Shown here: positions 54,348 to 62,118 of the stretch, piece after piece | How the letters are laid out: the number at the start of each line of letters is the position of its first letter | How positions within the stretch are numbered: position 1 is the first letter of the stretch | Source: Falsiroseomonas ponticola | Lineage (GTDB): Bacteria; Pseudomonadota; Alphaproteobacteria; Acetobacterales; Acetobacteraceae | Direction of reading: 5' to 3' | NCBI RefSeq assembly: GCF_016805305.1 | Contig: NZ_JAERQN010000005.1 | Coordinates: 1-64,000 of the forward strand | Length of the DNA stretch: 64,000 nucleotides | Program-made: the position numbers and the translations under genes | Notes under the pieces: model-generated | Database searches by the model: none | Seen by the model: the letters and a program-made list of their open reading frames with translations, nothing else | Told to the model about the DNA's origin: nothing

Positions 54348-55216
54348 GCGGCGGCCTCCGCGGCGGGCAGGAAACGGGTGAGGGCGCGCTGCGTCAGCAC
54401 GCCGGCCAAATGGCGCTTCATCTCGGGCGGCCCATGCAGATCGGCCGGCGGGTCGAGGTCCCGGGCCAGGGCGGCGCGGGCGGCGGCGATGGAAGCGGCG
54501 TCCAGGCTCCGGCCCTCCAGCGCCGCATTCGCGCCGGCCGCGAGGACCGGGCCGTTGCCGACGCCGAAATAGACGAGCCGCGGCGCGCGGATGACGCCCC
54601 CCTCCAGCCGCAGGCTCACGGCAAGACCGGCCATGGCGTAGTCGCCGGAGCGGCGGGCAACCTCCACGATCGCGCTGCGCGACGCGGCGGTCGCGACCGG
54701 CACCTCGACCGCCGCGATCAGTTCGCCCGGCCGCAGCGCCGTCTCCAGCAGGCCGGTGAAGAAGGCGCCGGCCGCCACGCGGCGTTCGCCGGCCGCGGAG
54801 ACCAGCACCACCGTCGCATCCAGCGCCACGATGCAGGCGGGCAGTTCGGCGGCGGGGTCGGCATAGGCCAGGCTGCCGCCGATGGTGCCGCGGTTGCGGA
54901 TGGCGGGATGGGCGATGAAGGGCACCGCTTCGGCCAGCAGCGGCGCGTGCCGGGCGACCAGCGGGTCCCGCCCCAGCTCCGCATGGCGCGTCAGCGCGCC
55001 GATCCGCAGCGCGCCACCCTGCAGCGCGATGCCGCGCAGCGCTGCCACGCGCGTGATGTCCACCAGCAGCTTCGGTTCGGACAGGCGGAAGGCGAGGGTG
55101 GCAAGCAGCGTCTGGCCGCCGGCCAGCAGCCGCGCCTCCTCGCCATGCTCCGCCTGGAGGCGGAACACCTCCTCCAGAGTCGATGCCCGTGCATAGCCGA
55201 AGGCCGGCCATTTCAT
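54344..55216 (-). CDS. Molybdenum hydroxylase FAD subunit (CoxM-like)
   Basis: 290 residues from ATG 55216. The PCMH-type FAD-binding motifs LLAGGQTLLATL (about 30-41) and IRNRGTIGGSLAYADPAAELPA (about 105-126) are clear. First gene of the operon coxMSL-dctPQM; the divergent TetR gene starts 126 nt away. Confidence 0.93.
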   Translation of the reverse strand: MKWPAFGYARASTLEEVFRLQAEHGEEARLLAGGQTLLATLAFRLSEPKLLVDITRVAALRGIALQGGALRIGALTRHAELGRDPLVARHAPLLAEAVPFIAHPAIRNRGTIGGSLAYADPAAELPACIVALDATVVLVSAAGERRVAAGAFFTGLLETALRPGELIAAVEVPVATAASRSAIVEVARRSGDYAMAGLAVSLRLEGGVIRAPRLVYFGVGNGPVLAAGANAALEGRSLDAASIAAARAALARDLDPPADLHGPPEMKRHLAGVLTQRALTRFLPAAEAAA

Positions 55217-55341
55217 GACGTTCGTCCCTCCGTATGCCTGCGTTGGCCGCATGGCGGATCGCTTGTTGATCAACTGATCACCAGAAACTAGGATCATTGT
55301 CAAGCAGCGGCTTCAACCGCTGCGGGGAAGGGAGAAAAGCC
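55217..55341. promoter_or_regulatory. Divergent regulatory region with palindromes
   Basis: Contains the 10-bp palindrome GTTGATCAAC (55265-55274) followed at once by TGATCA (55275-55280), and a hairpin GCAGCGG/CCGCTGC (55304-55310, 55317-55323) in the TetR leader. The repeated TGATCA half-sites are good candidates for the TetR operator controlling both the hydroxylase operon and tetR. Confidence 0.55.
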
Positions 55342-55971
55342 GTGGACGGCGTGGCGCGACCCGGGCGTCGCCTGGAACCGCAGGCGCGGCGCGACCAGAT
55401 CGTGGCCGGCGCCGTCGCCTATTTCGCCGAGGTCGGCTTCGGCGGGACGACGCGCGACCTGGCGCAGCGCATCGGCATCACCCAGGCGCTGCTCTACCGC
55501 TACTTCGCCAGCAAGGCGGAGCTGGTGGAGGCGGTGTTCGAACGCGTCTTCCTCGACCGCCTGTCGCCGCACTGGAACGCGGAGATCGCCGACCGCTCGA
55601 GGCCGCTGGAGGAGCGGCTGCGCCACTTCTACCGCCAGTATGCGGCCGCGATCTTCACCTATGAATGGATGCGCATCTTCATGTGGGCCGGCCTGGCGGG
55701 GGAGGCGCTGAACCTGCGCTACCTGTCCCGCGTCGGCGACAGCCTGCTGGCGCAGCTGCGGGAGGAGATCGCGGCGGAGGGCCCCTATCGCGCGCCGGAT
55801 ATGGAGGCGATGTGGGCGCTGCACGGCAGCGTCGTCTATCTCGGCATCCGCCGCTTTATCTACCAGCTGCCGACGCCGGAGGATGTGGGGCCGGTGATCG
55901 ATGACTCGGTCAACCGCTTCCTGGCCGGCCTCAGGCTGCCGGGCGCCTGCCGGGACGCCTCGCCGGGCTAG
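55342..55971 (+). CDS. TetR-family transcriptional regulator
   Basis: 209 residues from GTG 55342, 6 nt after GGGAGA/AAAG. The helix-turn-helix spans about 20-65 (AYFAEVGFGGTTRDLAQRIGITQALLYRYFASKAEL); the C-terminal part is a ligand-binding helical bundle of no recognised class. An upstream TTG at 55297 would lie over the leader hairpin and lacks a ribosome-binding site. It probably represses the molybdenum hydroxylase-TRAP operon and responds to its substrate. Confidence 0.9.
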   Translation: MDGVARPGRRLEPQARRDQIVAGAVAYFAEVGFGGTTRDLAQRIGITQALLYRYFASKAELVEAVFERVFLDRLSPHWNAEIADRSRPLEERLRHFYRQYAAAIFTYEWMRIFMWAGLAGEALNLRYLSRVGDSLLAQLREEIAAEGPYRAPDMEAMWALHGSVVYLGIRRFIYQLPTPEDVGPVIDDSVNRFLAGLRLPGACRDASPG

Positions 55972-56079
55972 GCCGCGGCGGCCCGGCACGGGGCCCTTTC
56001 CGCAGCCGGGCGATTGCTTCACTGTGGATGACGGAGGCGACACCATCGCGCGGCCACCTGCTGGAGTGTGGGGGGCTGC

Positions 56080-56640
56080 TTGCGCGTATTGCTGATCGAC
56101 GGCGAACCGGACCGCGCCGCGGCTGTGAAGGCGGGGCTGGAGGCCGCGGGCTTCACGGTGGTGGCGACGGCGCCGGAGGCGGTGGACCTGACCCGCCTCG
56201 TGCGCGATTCGGCCGCCGACATCATCGTCTGCGACCTCGATGACCCCGGCCGCGACGCGCTGGAGAGCATGCGCGCGCTGAACCGCGACGAGCCGCGCCC
56301 CGTCGTCGTCTTCGCGGAGCGTGGCGATCCCGCGCAGATTGAGGCCGCGATCGAGGCCGGCGTCGCCGCCTATGTCGTGGAAGGCCTGGCGCCCGCCCGC
56401 GTGCGGCCGGTGCTGGAGGTCGCGATCCGCCGCTTCCGGGCCCACCAGGCGCTGCGGGCGCAGCTGGAACAGGCCCAGGCGACGCTGGCGGAGCGCACCA
56501 TCATCGAGCGCGCCAAGGGCATGCTGATGCAGCGGCGGCGGCTGTCGGAGGAGGAGGCCTATCGCCTGCTGCGGCGCTGGGCGATGGATCGCAGCCGGCG
56601 GCTGGTGGATGTCGCGCATGATTTCCTGCACGAAATCTAG
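56080..56640 (+). CDS. nasT: NasT-like ANTAR-domain antiterminator
   Basis: 186 residues from TTG 56080, which follows a GGGGGG by 4 nt; GTG 56068 would add four. Residues 1-115 form a receiver-like domain (VLLIDGEPDR, VCDLDD, FAERGD, EAGVAAYVVEG), and the ANTAR RNA-binding domain is at about 120-175 (RTIIERAKGMLMQRRRLSEEEAYRLLRRWAMDRSRRLVDVA). NasT binds a paired-hairpin leader and prevents termination when nitrate or nitrite frees it from NasS. Its target is probably the hairpin region just downstream, and nasS is the next gene. Confidence 0.9.
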   Translation: MRVLLIDGEPDRAAAVKAGLEAAGFTVVATAPEAVDLTRLVRDSAADIIVCDLDDPGRDALESMRALNRDEPRPVVVFAERGDPAQIEAAIEAGVAAYVVEGLAPARVRPVLEVAIRRFRAHQALRAQLEQAQATLAERTIIERAKGMLMQRRRLSEEEAYRLLRRWAMDRSRRLVDVAHDFLHEI

Positions 56641-56673
56641 GCGAATTGCCTGAATCGCCGCCGAATTTCGTCT

Positions 56674-56708
56674 GCGATCCCAAAATCGCCCATTCGCGCG
56701 GCGATTTT
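56674..56708 (+). promoter_or_regulatory. Alternative hairpins in the nas leader, candidate NasT target
   Basis: Two mutually exclusive structures share bases. Hairpin A: GCGAT (56674-56678) with ATCGC (56685-56689), 6-nt loop. Hairpin B: AAAATCGCC (56682-56690) with GGCGATTTT (56700-56708), a perfect 9-bp stem. They directly precede an intrinsic terminator. Hexanucleotide-loop hairpins are ANTAR targets, but the consensus A1/G4 bases are not evident in loop A (CCCAAA), so the exact site is uncertain. Confidence 0.55.
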
Positions 56709-56717
56709 CCGCTTCAC

Positions 56718-56742
56718 AAGCCCGGCCCTCCCGGGCTTTCTT
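56718..56742 (+). terminator. Intrinsic terminator in the nas operon leader
   Basis: AAGCCCGG (56718-56725) pairs perfectly with CCGGGCTT (56731-56738) around a 5-nt loop, followed by TCTTCC. It lies between nasT and nasS, 135 nt before nasS, so it can end nasT transcription or be the conditional terminator that NasT overrides to allow expression of the transporter and reductase genes. Confidence 0.65.
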
Positions 56743-56876
56743 CCCGCGTCGCAGCAATGCGGCGGGGGTCGGGGCGCAATGGCGTGCCCCAGGCGTGACC
56801 CCCGGGTGATCCACCTGGCGGCCCAGTGACGGTCCGCTCTCCGGGGCCCTGACGCGCCCCGCCGGAGCATGACCGC

Positions 56877-57977
56877 GTGGCCGCACCCTCCCTCCGCATC
56901 GGCTTCGTGCCGCTGACCGACGTGGCGCCGGTGCTGATGGCCGATGCGCTCGGCCTGTTTGCCCAGCATGGCGTGCGCGTCACCATCTCCCGCGAGGCGT
57001 CCTGGGCGGCGCTGCGGGACAAGCTGGCCTTCGGCGCGCTGGATGGCGCGCATCTGCTCGGGCCGCTCGCCATCGCGCTGGCGACGGGGGCGGCGGGCAT
57101 CCGGCGCCGCGTGACCGTGACCGCGGGGCTGGCGCGGAACGGCAATACCATCACCCTCTCCCACGGCCTGGCGGCGCGGATCGGGGCCTTCGAGGCGCCG
57201 CTCGGCGCCAGCGCCTTCGCCGCCGCCGTGCATGCGCGGGCGGAGGAAGGGCTGCCGCCGCCGACGCTCGCCGTCGTCTATCCTTTCTCCTCCCACAACT
57301 ACCTGCTGCGGCACTGGCTGGCGCAGGGCGGGCTCGATCCCGACCACGACATCCGCCTGGTGGCGGTGCCGCCGCCGCAGATGGCGCGCGCGCTGGCCGA
57401 TGGCGCGATCGAGGGCTTCTGCGCCGGCGAGCCCTGGGGGAGCCACGCGGTGGCCATCGGCGTCGGGCGGCTCGCGCTGATGACGGGCGACATCTGGCGC
57501 GACCATCCGGAGAAGGTGCTGTCCTTCGCGGAAGGCGTGGCGGAGCGGGAGCCGGAGGCCGTGCTGGCCGCGACCGCGGCGGTGGCCGAAGCCGCGCGCT
57601 GGCTGGAGGACCCCGCCAATCGCTGCGCCGCCGCGGCGCTGCTGCATGAACGCGGCTTCCCGAGCGTGCCGCCGGCGACGCTGGCGCTGGCGCTGGAAGG
57701 CAAGGTCGCCGCACCGCCCGGTGGCAGCGCCACTGTGCTCGCCGCGCCGATGCGGTTCGAAAGCGCCTCCTGCCCGCAGGTCGACGAGGCCGGCTGGTGG
57801 TTCGACGCCATGCGCCGCTGGGGGCACCTGCCCGCCGCGGCGACGCGGGCGGAGGGCATCGCGCCCTGGCGCCCGGACCTCTGGCGGCAGGCCACGGCCC
57901 GCCTCTCGCCCCCCTATGCCGAGGGTCGCGCCAGCGCGCCGCCCGCCCAACCCATCACCGAGGAGAGGAACGCATGA
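56877..57977 (+). CDS. nasS: NasS-like cytoplasmic nitrate/nitrite sensor
   Basis: 366 residues from GTG 56877. It resembles NrtA/CmpA binding proteins (RIGFVPLTDVAPVLMADALGLFAQHGV; EGFCAGEPWGSHAVAIG; GDIWRDHPEKVL) but begins directly at the mature fold with no signal peptide, which is the mark of NasS. NasS binds nitrate or nitrite and holds NasT inactive when they are absent. It lies between nasT and nrtA and overlaps nrtA by 4 nt (ATGA). Confidence 0.85.
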   Translation: MAAPSLRIGFVPLTDVAPVLMADALGLFAQHGVRVTISREASWAALRDKLAFGALDGAHLLGPLAIALATGAAGIRRRVTVTAGLARNGNTITLSHGLAARIGAFEAPLGASAFAAAVHARAEEGLPPPTLAVVYPFSSHNYLLRHWLAQGGLDPDHDIRLVAVPPPQMARALADGAIEGFCAGEPWGSHAVAIGVGRLALMTGDIWRDHPEKVLSFAEGVAEREPEAVLAATAAVAEAARWLEDPANRCAAAALLHERGFPSVPPATLALALEGKVAAPPGGSATVLAAPMRFESASCPQVDEAGWWFDAMRRWGHLPAAATRAEGIAPWRPDLWRQATARLSPPYAEGRASAPPAQPITEERNA

Positions 57978-59230
57978 CGATGCTGACCCGCCGCGCCGCG
58001 ATCGGCGCCACCACCGCCCTGCTGGCCGCGGCACCGCGCGGCGTCTTCGCGCAGGGCGCCTCCGCGCCGGAGGTGCGCAAGGCGACGCTCGGCTACATCG
58101 CGCTGACCGATGCGGCGCCGCTGATCATCGCGAAGGAGAAGGGCTTCTTCACCAAGCACGGCATGCCGGATGTCGATGTGGCGAAGCAGGCGAGCTGGGG
58201 CGCGACGCGCGACAACCTGGTGCTGGGCGGCGCATCGGGCGGCATCGATGGCGCGCATCTGCTGACGCCGATGGCCTACCTGATCCACACCGGGCGCATC
58301 GTGCAGAACAACCAGCCCGTGCCGATGGCGCTGCTGGCGCGGCTGAACACCAATGGCCAGGCGATCTCGGTCGCGGAGAAGCACAAGGCGCTGGGCGCGC
58401 GGCTGGATGCGGGCCCGCTGCGCCGCGCGCTGAACAGCGACAGCAAGGTCGCCATGACCTTCCGCGGCGGCACGCATGACCTCTGGATCCGCTACTGGCT
58501 GGCGGCGGCGGGGATCGATCCGGAGCGCGACGTGCAGACCATCGTCGTGCCGCCGCCGCAGATGGTGGCGAATATGCGCGTCGGCACCATGGACGCCTTC
58601 TGCGTGGGGGAGCCCTGGAACGGCCAGCTGGTGAACCAGCGCCTGGGCTACACGGCGCTGACCACGGGCGAGTTCTGGAAGGACCATCCGGAGAAGTGCC
58701 TCGCGCTGCGGGCCTCCTTCGTCCAGCAGAACCCGCGCGCGACGGAGGCGCTGACGGCCGCGGTGATCGAGGCCGCGCGCTGGTGCGACGAGGCCGCGAA
58801 CAAGGAGGAGATGTGCACCATCCTCGGCCGGCGCGCCTGGCTGAACGTGCCGGTGCCGGACATCCTGCCGCGGGTGCGCGGCGAGGTCGATTACGGCGAC
58901 GGGCGCCGCGTGACCAACCCCGACATCGCCATGAAGTTCTGGCGCGACCACGCCAGCTATCCCTTCCGCAGCCATGACCTGTGGTTCCTGACGGAGGATA
59001 TCCGCTGGGGCGTCTTCCCGGAGGGCACGGACACCAATGCGCTGGTGGCGCAGGTGAACCGGGAGGACATCTGGCGCGCGGCGGCGGAGCGCGCCGGCGT
59101 GCGCGCCGCGGAGACGCCGCGCGGTACCTCCCGCGGGCGGGAGACCTTCTTCGACGGCAAGGTCTTCGATCCCGAGAACCCCGCCGCCTACCTCAATTCG
59201 CTCGCCATCAAGAAGATGACGGGGGCCTGA
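57974..59230 (+). CDS. nrtA: Nitrate ABC transporter binding protein
   Basis: A 418-residue protein with a Tat-like signal (LTRRAAIGATTALLAAAPRGVFAQG). Blocks LGYIALTDAAPLIIAKEKGFFTKHGM, MTFRGGTHDLWIRYWLAAAGIDP and FCVGEPWNGQLVNQRLGYTAL are typical of NrtA/CmpA. Its homology to the preceding NasS is obvious (both keep the CxGEPWxxxxV core). A GAGGAGAGG lies just upstream. It delivers nitrate or nitrite to NrtB. Confidence 0.92.
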   Translation: MTMLTRRAAIGATTALLAAAPRGVFAQGASAPEVRKATLGYIALTDAAPLIIAKEKGFFTKHGMPDVDVAKQASWGATRDNLVLGGASGGIDGAHLLTPMAYLIHTGRIVQNNQPVPMALLARLNTNGQAISVAEKHKALGARLDAGPLRRALNSDSKVAMTFRGGTHDLWIRYWLAAAGIDPERDVQTIVVPPPQMVANMRVGTMDAFCVGEPWNGQLVNQRLGYTALTTGEFWKDHPEKCLALRASFVQQNPRATEALTAAVIEAARWCDEAANKEEMCTILGRRAWLNVPVPDILPRVRGEVDYGDGRRVTNPDIAMKFWRDHASYPFRSHDLWFLTEDIRWGVFPEGTDTNALVAQVNREDIWRAAAERAGVRAAETPRGTSRGRETFFDGKVFDPENPAAYLNSLAIKKMTGA

Positions 59231-59234
59231 TCGC

Positions 59235-60119
59235 ATGAACGCCGTCACCCCCGCCAAGCCCGCGACGGAGGGGCTTGCCGTCTCCGTCGCCGCGCCGGCG
59301 CCCGCCATGCCATCGCTGGCGGCGCGCATGCTGCCGCGCCTGGCAAGCGTCGCCGCCACGGTGCTGCCGCCGCTGGTCGTCGTGGCCGCGCTGTTCGGGC
59401 TGTGGGAATGGGCGGCGTCCGGCCCGGGCGCCACGCTGCCGCCACCCTCCAAGGTCTGGGCGGATAGCGCGGAGCTGATCGTCAACCCCTTCTATGACCG
59501 GGGCGGGCTGGACAAGGGGCTCGGCCTGCACCTGGCGGCCAGCCTGCAGCGCGTGGGCGTGGGCTTCGCCTTGTCGGCGGTCATCGGCGTGGCGCTCGGC
59601 ATGCTGGTCGGCAGTTCGAGACTGGCCATGCGGGGGCTGGATCCGATCTTCCAGGTGCTGCGCACGGTGCCGCCGCTGGCCTGGCTGCCGCTGTCGCTCG
59701 CCGCCTTCCGGGAAGCGCAGCCCAGCGCGATCTTCGTCATCTTCATCACCGCGGTCTGGCCCATCATCATCAACACCGCGGTCGGCGTGCGGAACGTGCC
59801 GGCGGATTACCGCAATGTCGCGCGCGTCATCCGCCTGCGCCCGCATGAATGGTTCCTGCGCATCGTGGTGCCGGCGGCGGCGCCTTACATCTTCACGGGA
59901 CTGCGCATCGGCGTCGGCCTATCCTGGCTCGCGATCATCGCGGCGGAGATGCTGATCGGCGGCGTGGGCATCGGCTTCTTCATCTGGGATGCCTGGAACA
60001 GCTCCAACCTCTCCGACATCGTCGTGGCGCTGGCCTATGTCGGCCTGGTCGGCTTCGCGCTGGATCGCATCATGGCCTTGGCCGGCCGCGCCGTGACGCG
60101 CGGTACAGCGGCGCAGTGA
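59235..60119 (+). CDS. nrtB: Nitrate ABC transporter permease
   Basis: A 294-residue protein with about six TM segments after a 40-residue Ala/Pro-rich N-terminus. LPPPSKVWADSAELI, LRTVPPLAWLPLSLAAFREAQPSAIFVIF and RLRPHEWFLRIVVPAAAPYIFTGLRIGVGLSW (EAA loop) are characteristic of NrtB. It starts 4 nt after nrtA and belongs to the same operon. Confidence 0.93.
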   Translation: MNAVTPAKPATEGLAVSVAAPAPAMPSLAARMLPRLASVAATVLPPLVVVAALFGLWEWAASGPGATLPPPSKVWADSAELIVNPFYDRGGLDKGLGLHLAASLQRVGVGFALSAVIGVALGMLVGSSRLAMRGLDPIFQVLRTVPPLAWLPLSLAAFREAQPSAIFVIFITAVWPIIINTAVGVRNVPADYRNVARVIRLRPHEWFLRIVVPAAAPYIFTGLRIGVGLSWLAIIAAEMLIGGVGIGFFIWDAWNSSNLSDIVVALAYVGLVGFALDRIMALAGRAVTRGTAAQ

Positions 60120-60133
60120 GGGGGGACAGGATC

Positions 60134-60925
60134 ATGGAACGCAGCTTCCTCGAGATCTCGCGCCTCTCGGTGCGCTTCGGCGCCAAGGCGCCGCCGGTGC
60201 TGAACGGAATAGACCTGAAGGTCGCGCAGGGCGAGTACATCGCCGTGATCGGCCATTCCGGCTGCGGCAAGTCCACGCTGCTGAACGTGGTGGCCGGCCT
60301 GCTGCCGGCGACGCTGGGTGGCGTGGTGCTGGAGGGGCGGGAGGTGAATGAGCCCGGCCCCGACCGCGCGGTGGTGTTCCAGAACCACAGCCTGCTGCCC
60401 TGGCTGACCTGCGCGGAGAATGTTGCGCTGGCCGTGGATCGCACGGTCGGGCGCGGCATGACGCGCGCGCAGCGCCGCGACTGGACGATGGAGAATCTGG
60501 CGCTGGTGCGGATGGAGGCGCATGCGCAGAAGCGGCCGCATGAGATAAGCGGCGGCATGAAGCAGCGCATCGGCATCGCCCGAGCGCTGGCGATGCGGCC
60601 CAAGGTGCTGCTGCTGGACGAGCCCTTCGGTGCACTGGATGCGCTGACGCGCGCGCATCTGCAGGACCAGGTGATGGCGATCCATGCACGGCTCGGCACC
60701 ACCGTGATGATGATCACGCATGACGTGGACGAGGCGGTGTTGCTGTCCGACCGCATCGTGATGATGACGAACGGGCCGAATGCAACGATCGGGGAAGTGC
60801 TGGATGTGGACCTGCCGCGTCCGCGCGATCGCCTCGCCCTCGCCTCCGACGCGCGGTTCCTGGCGGCGCGGGAAGCGGTGCTGCGCTTCCTGCATGAACG
60901 CCACGCCCTGCCGGCCGCGGCCTGA
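60134..60925 (+). CDS. nrtD: Nitrate ABC transporter ATPase
   Basis: A 263-residue ATPase with Walker A GHSGCGKST, Q-loop VVFQNHSLLPWLTC, signature ISGGMKQR and Walker B VLLLDEPFGALDALT. The NHSLLPWLT stretch is typical of NrtC/NrtD. GGGGGGACAGG lies close upstream of ATG 60134. No NrtC-type fused binding domain is present, so this is the D-type. Confidence 0.92.
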   Translation: MERSFLEISRLSVRFGAKAPPVLNGIDLKVAQGEYIAVIGHSGCGKSTLLNVVAGLLPATLGGVVLEGREVNEPGPDRAVVFQNHSLLPWLTCAENVALAVDRTVGRGMTRAQRRDWTMENLALVRMEAHAQKRPHEISGGMKQRIGIARALAMRPKVLLLDEPFGALDALTRAHLQDQVMAIHARLGTTVMMITHDVDEAVLLSDRIVMMTNGPNATIGEVLDVDLPRPRDRLALASDARFLAAREAVLRFLHERHALPAAA

Positions 60926-60927
60926 CC

Positions 60928-62118
60928 ATGCGCGTGCTGGTGATCGGCGCCGGCCCCGCGGGCATGCGCTGCGCGGAGCGGCTGGCCGGCCGCGCCGAGG
61001 TGACGCTGGTGGGTGCCGAGGCGGCGCTGCCCTATGACCGCGTGGCGCTTGGCCGCGTGCTGGCTGGGGAGGCTGGGGCGGGCGCCCTGATCACCCATGA
61101 CGCAAGGCGGCTGCGGGACCTCGGCATCCGCTACCGCGCCGCCACGCGCATCGTCGCGCTGGACCGTGACGCGGGGCTGGCCCGCACGGCGAAGGGCGAG
61201 GCGATCGGCTTCGACCGCGCGGTGATCGCGACGGGGTCGGAGGCCGTGCGCCTCAAGCTGCCTGGCGCGGATCTGCCCGGAATCTTCGTCTATCGCAGCA
61301 TGGCCGATGTGCAGGCGATCCGCCGCCATGCCGTCCATGGCGGGCGCGCGGCGGTGATCGGGGGCGGGCTGCTCGGCCTGGAAGCCGCGGCGGCACTCGC
61401 CGCCACAGGGATGCGGGTGACGGTGGTGCATGCGCTGGGCTGGCCGATGGAGCGCCAGCTCGACCCTGCCGCGGGCGCGCTGCTGGCCCGCCAGTTCGGC
61501 GCCACGCGCAGCCTCCGCTTCGCCATGCCCGCTGTGACGGAGGCGATCGAGGGCGAGGCGCATGTCACCGGCTTGCGGCTGGCGGATGGCGGGCGCATCG
61601 CGTGTGACCTCGTGGTGATGGCGGTGGGCGTGCGCCCTTCCGTCGCGCTGGCGCGGGAAGCGGGGCTCGCTGTGGCGCGCGGCATCGTCGTGGATGACGC
61701 GATGCGCAGCAGCGATCCGCAGATCCTCGCGATCGGCGAGTGTGCGGAGCATCGCGGCCAGGTCTGCGGCCTGGTGGCGCCGGCACTCGCCATGGCGGAG
61801 GTCGCGGCGGCGACGCTGGCGGGGGAGGGGGCGCGCTACGCGCCACGCCCCGATCCCGCCGCGCTGAAGGTCTCCGGCATCGCCGTCTGGTCGGCGGGGG
61901 AGGTGGCGCCGCCGGATGCGGAGGCCGTGCTGCTTTCCGACGAGGAGGCCGGGCTCTACCGCCGGCTCTGGCTGCGGCAGGGGCGGCTGGTGGGGGCGCT
62001 GCTCTACGGCGACACCGCGGACGCGCCCTTCTACCTGGACCTCATCGCCAGCGGACGAGAGGTGTCGCCCTTCCGCGCGCGGCTTCCCTTCGGGGCCGCC
62101 TATCGGGACGCCGCGTGA
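60928..62118 (+). CDS. NirB-like FAD-dependent oxidoreductase
   Basis: A 396-residue pyridine-nucleotide-disulfide oxidoreductase-like protein. LVIGAGPAGMRCAERL (4-19) binds FAD, VIGGGLLGLEAAAALAATG (about 145-163) binds NAD(P)H, and VVDDAMRSSDPQILAIGECAEHRG is the second FAD motif. The sequence matches the N-terminal half of NirB/NasB, without the Fe-S and siroheme domains. It lies 2 nt after nrtD and overlaps the siroheme reductase by 1 nt, so it probably supplies electrons for nitrate or nitrite reduction. Confidence 0.85.
   Translation: MRVLVIGAGPAGMRCAERLAGRAEVTLVGAEAALPYDRVALGRVLAGEAGAGALITHDARRLRDLGIRYRAATRIVALDRDAGLARTAKGEAIGFDRAVIATGSEAVRLKLPGADLPGIFVYRSMADVQAIRRHAVHGGRAAVIGGGLLGLEAAAALAATGMRVTVVHALGWPMERQLDPAAGALLARQFGATRSLRFAMPAVTEAIEGEAHVTGLRLADGGRIACDLVVMAVGVRPSVALAREAGLAVARGIVVDDAMRSSDPQILAIGECAEHRGQVCGLVAPALAMAEVAAATLAGEGARYAPRPDPAALKVSGIAVWSAGEVAPPDAEAVLLSDEEAGLYRRLWLRQGRLVGALLYGDTADAPFYLDLIASGREVSPFRARLPFGAAYRDAA

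Noticed and set aside
51469..55216. Aerobic carbon monoxide dehydrogenase
   Set aside because: The large subunit lacks the AYRCSFR active-site loop of form I CODH and reads CQYRAVGHP there.
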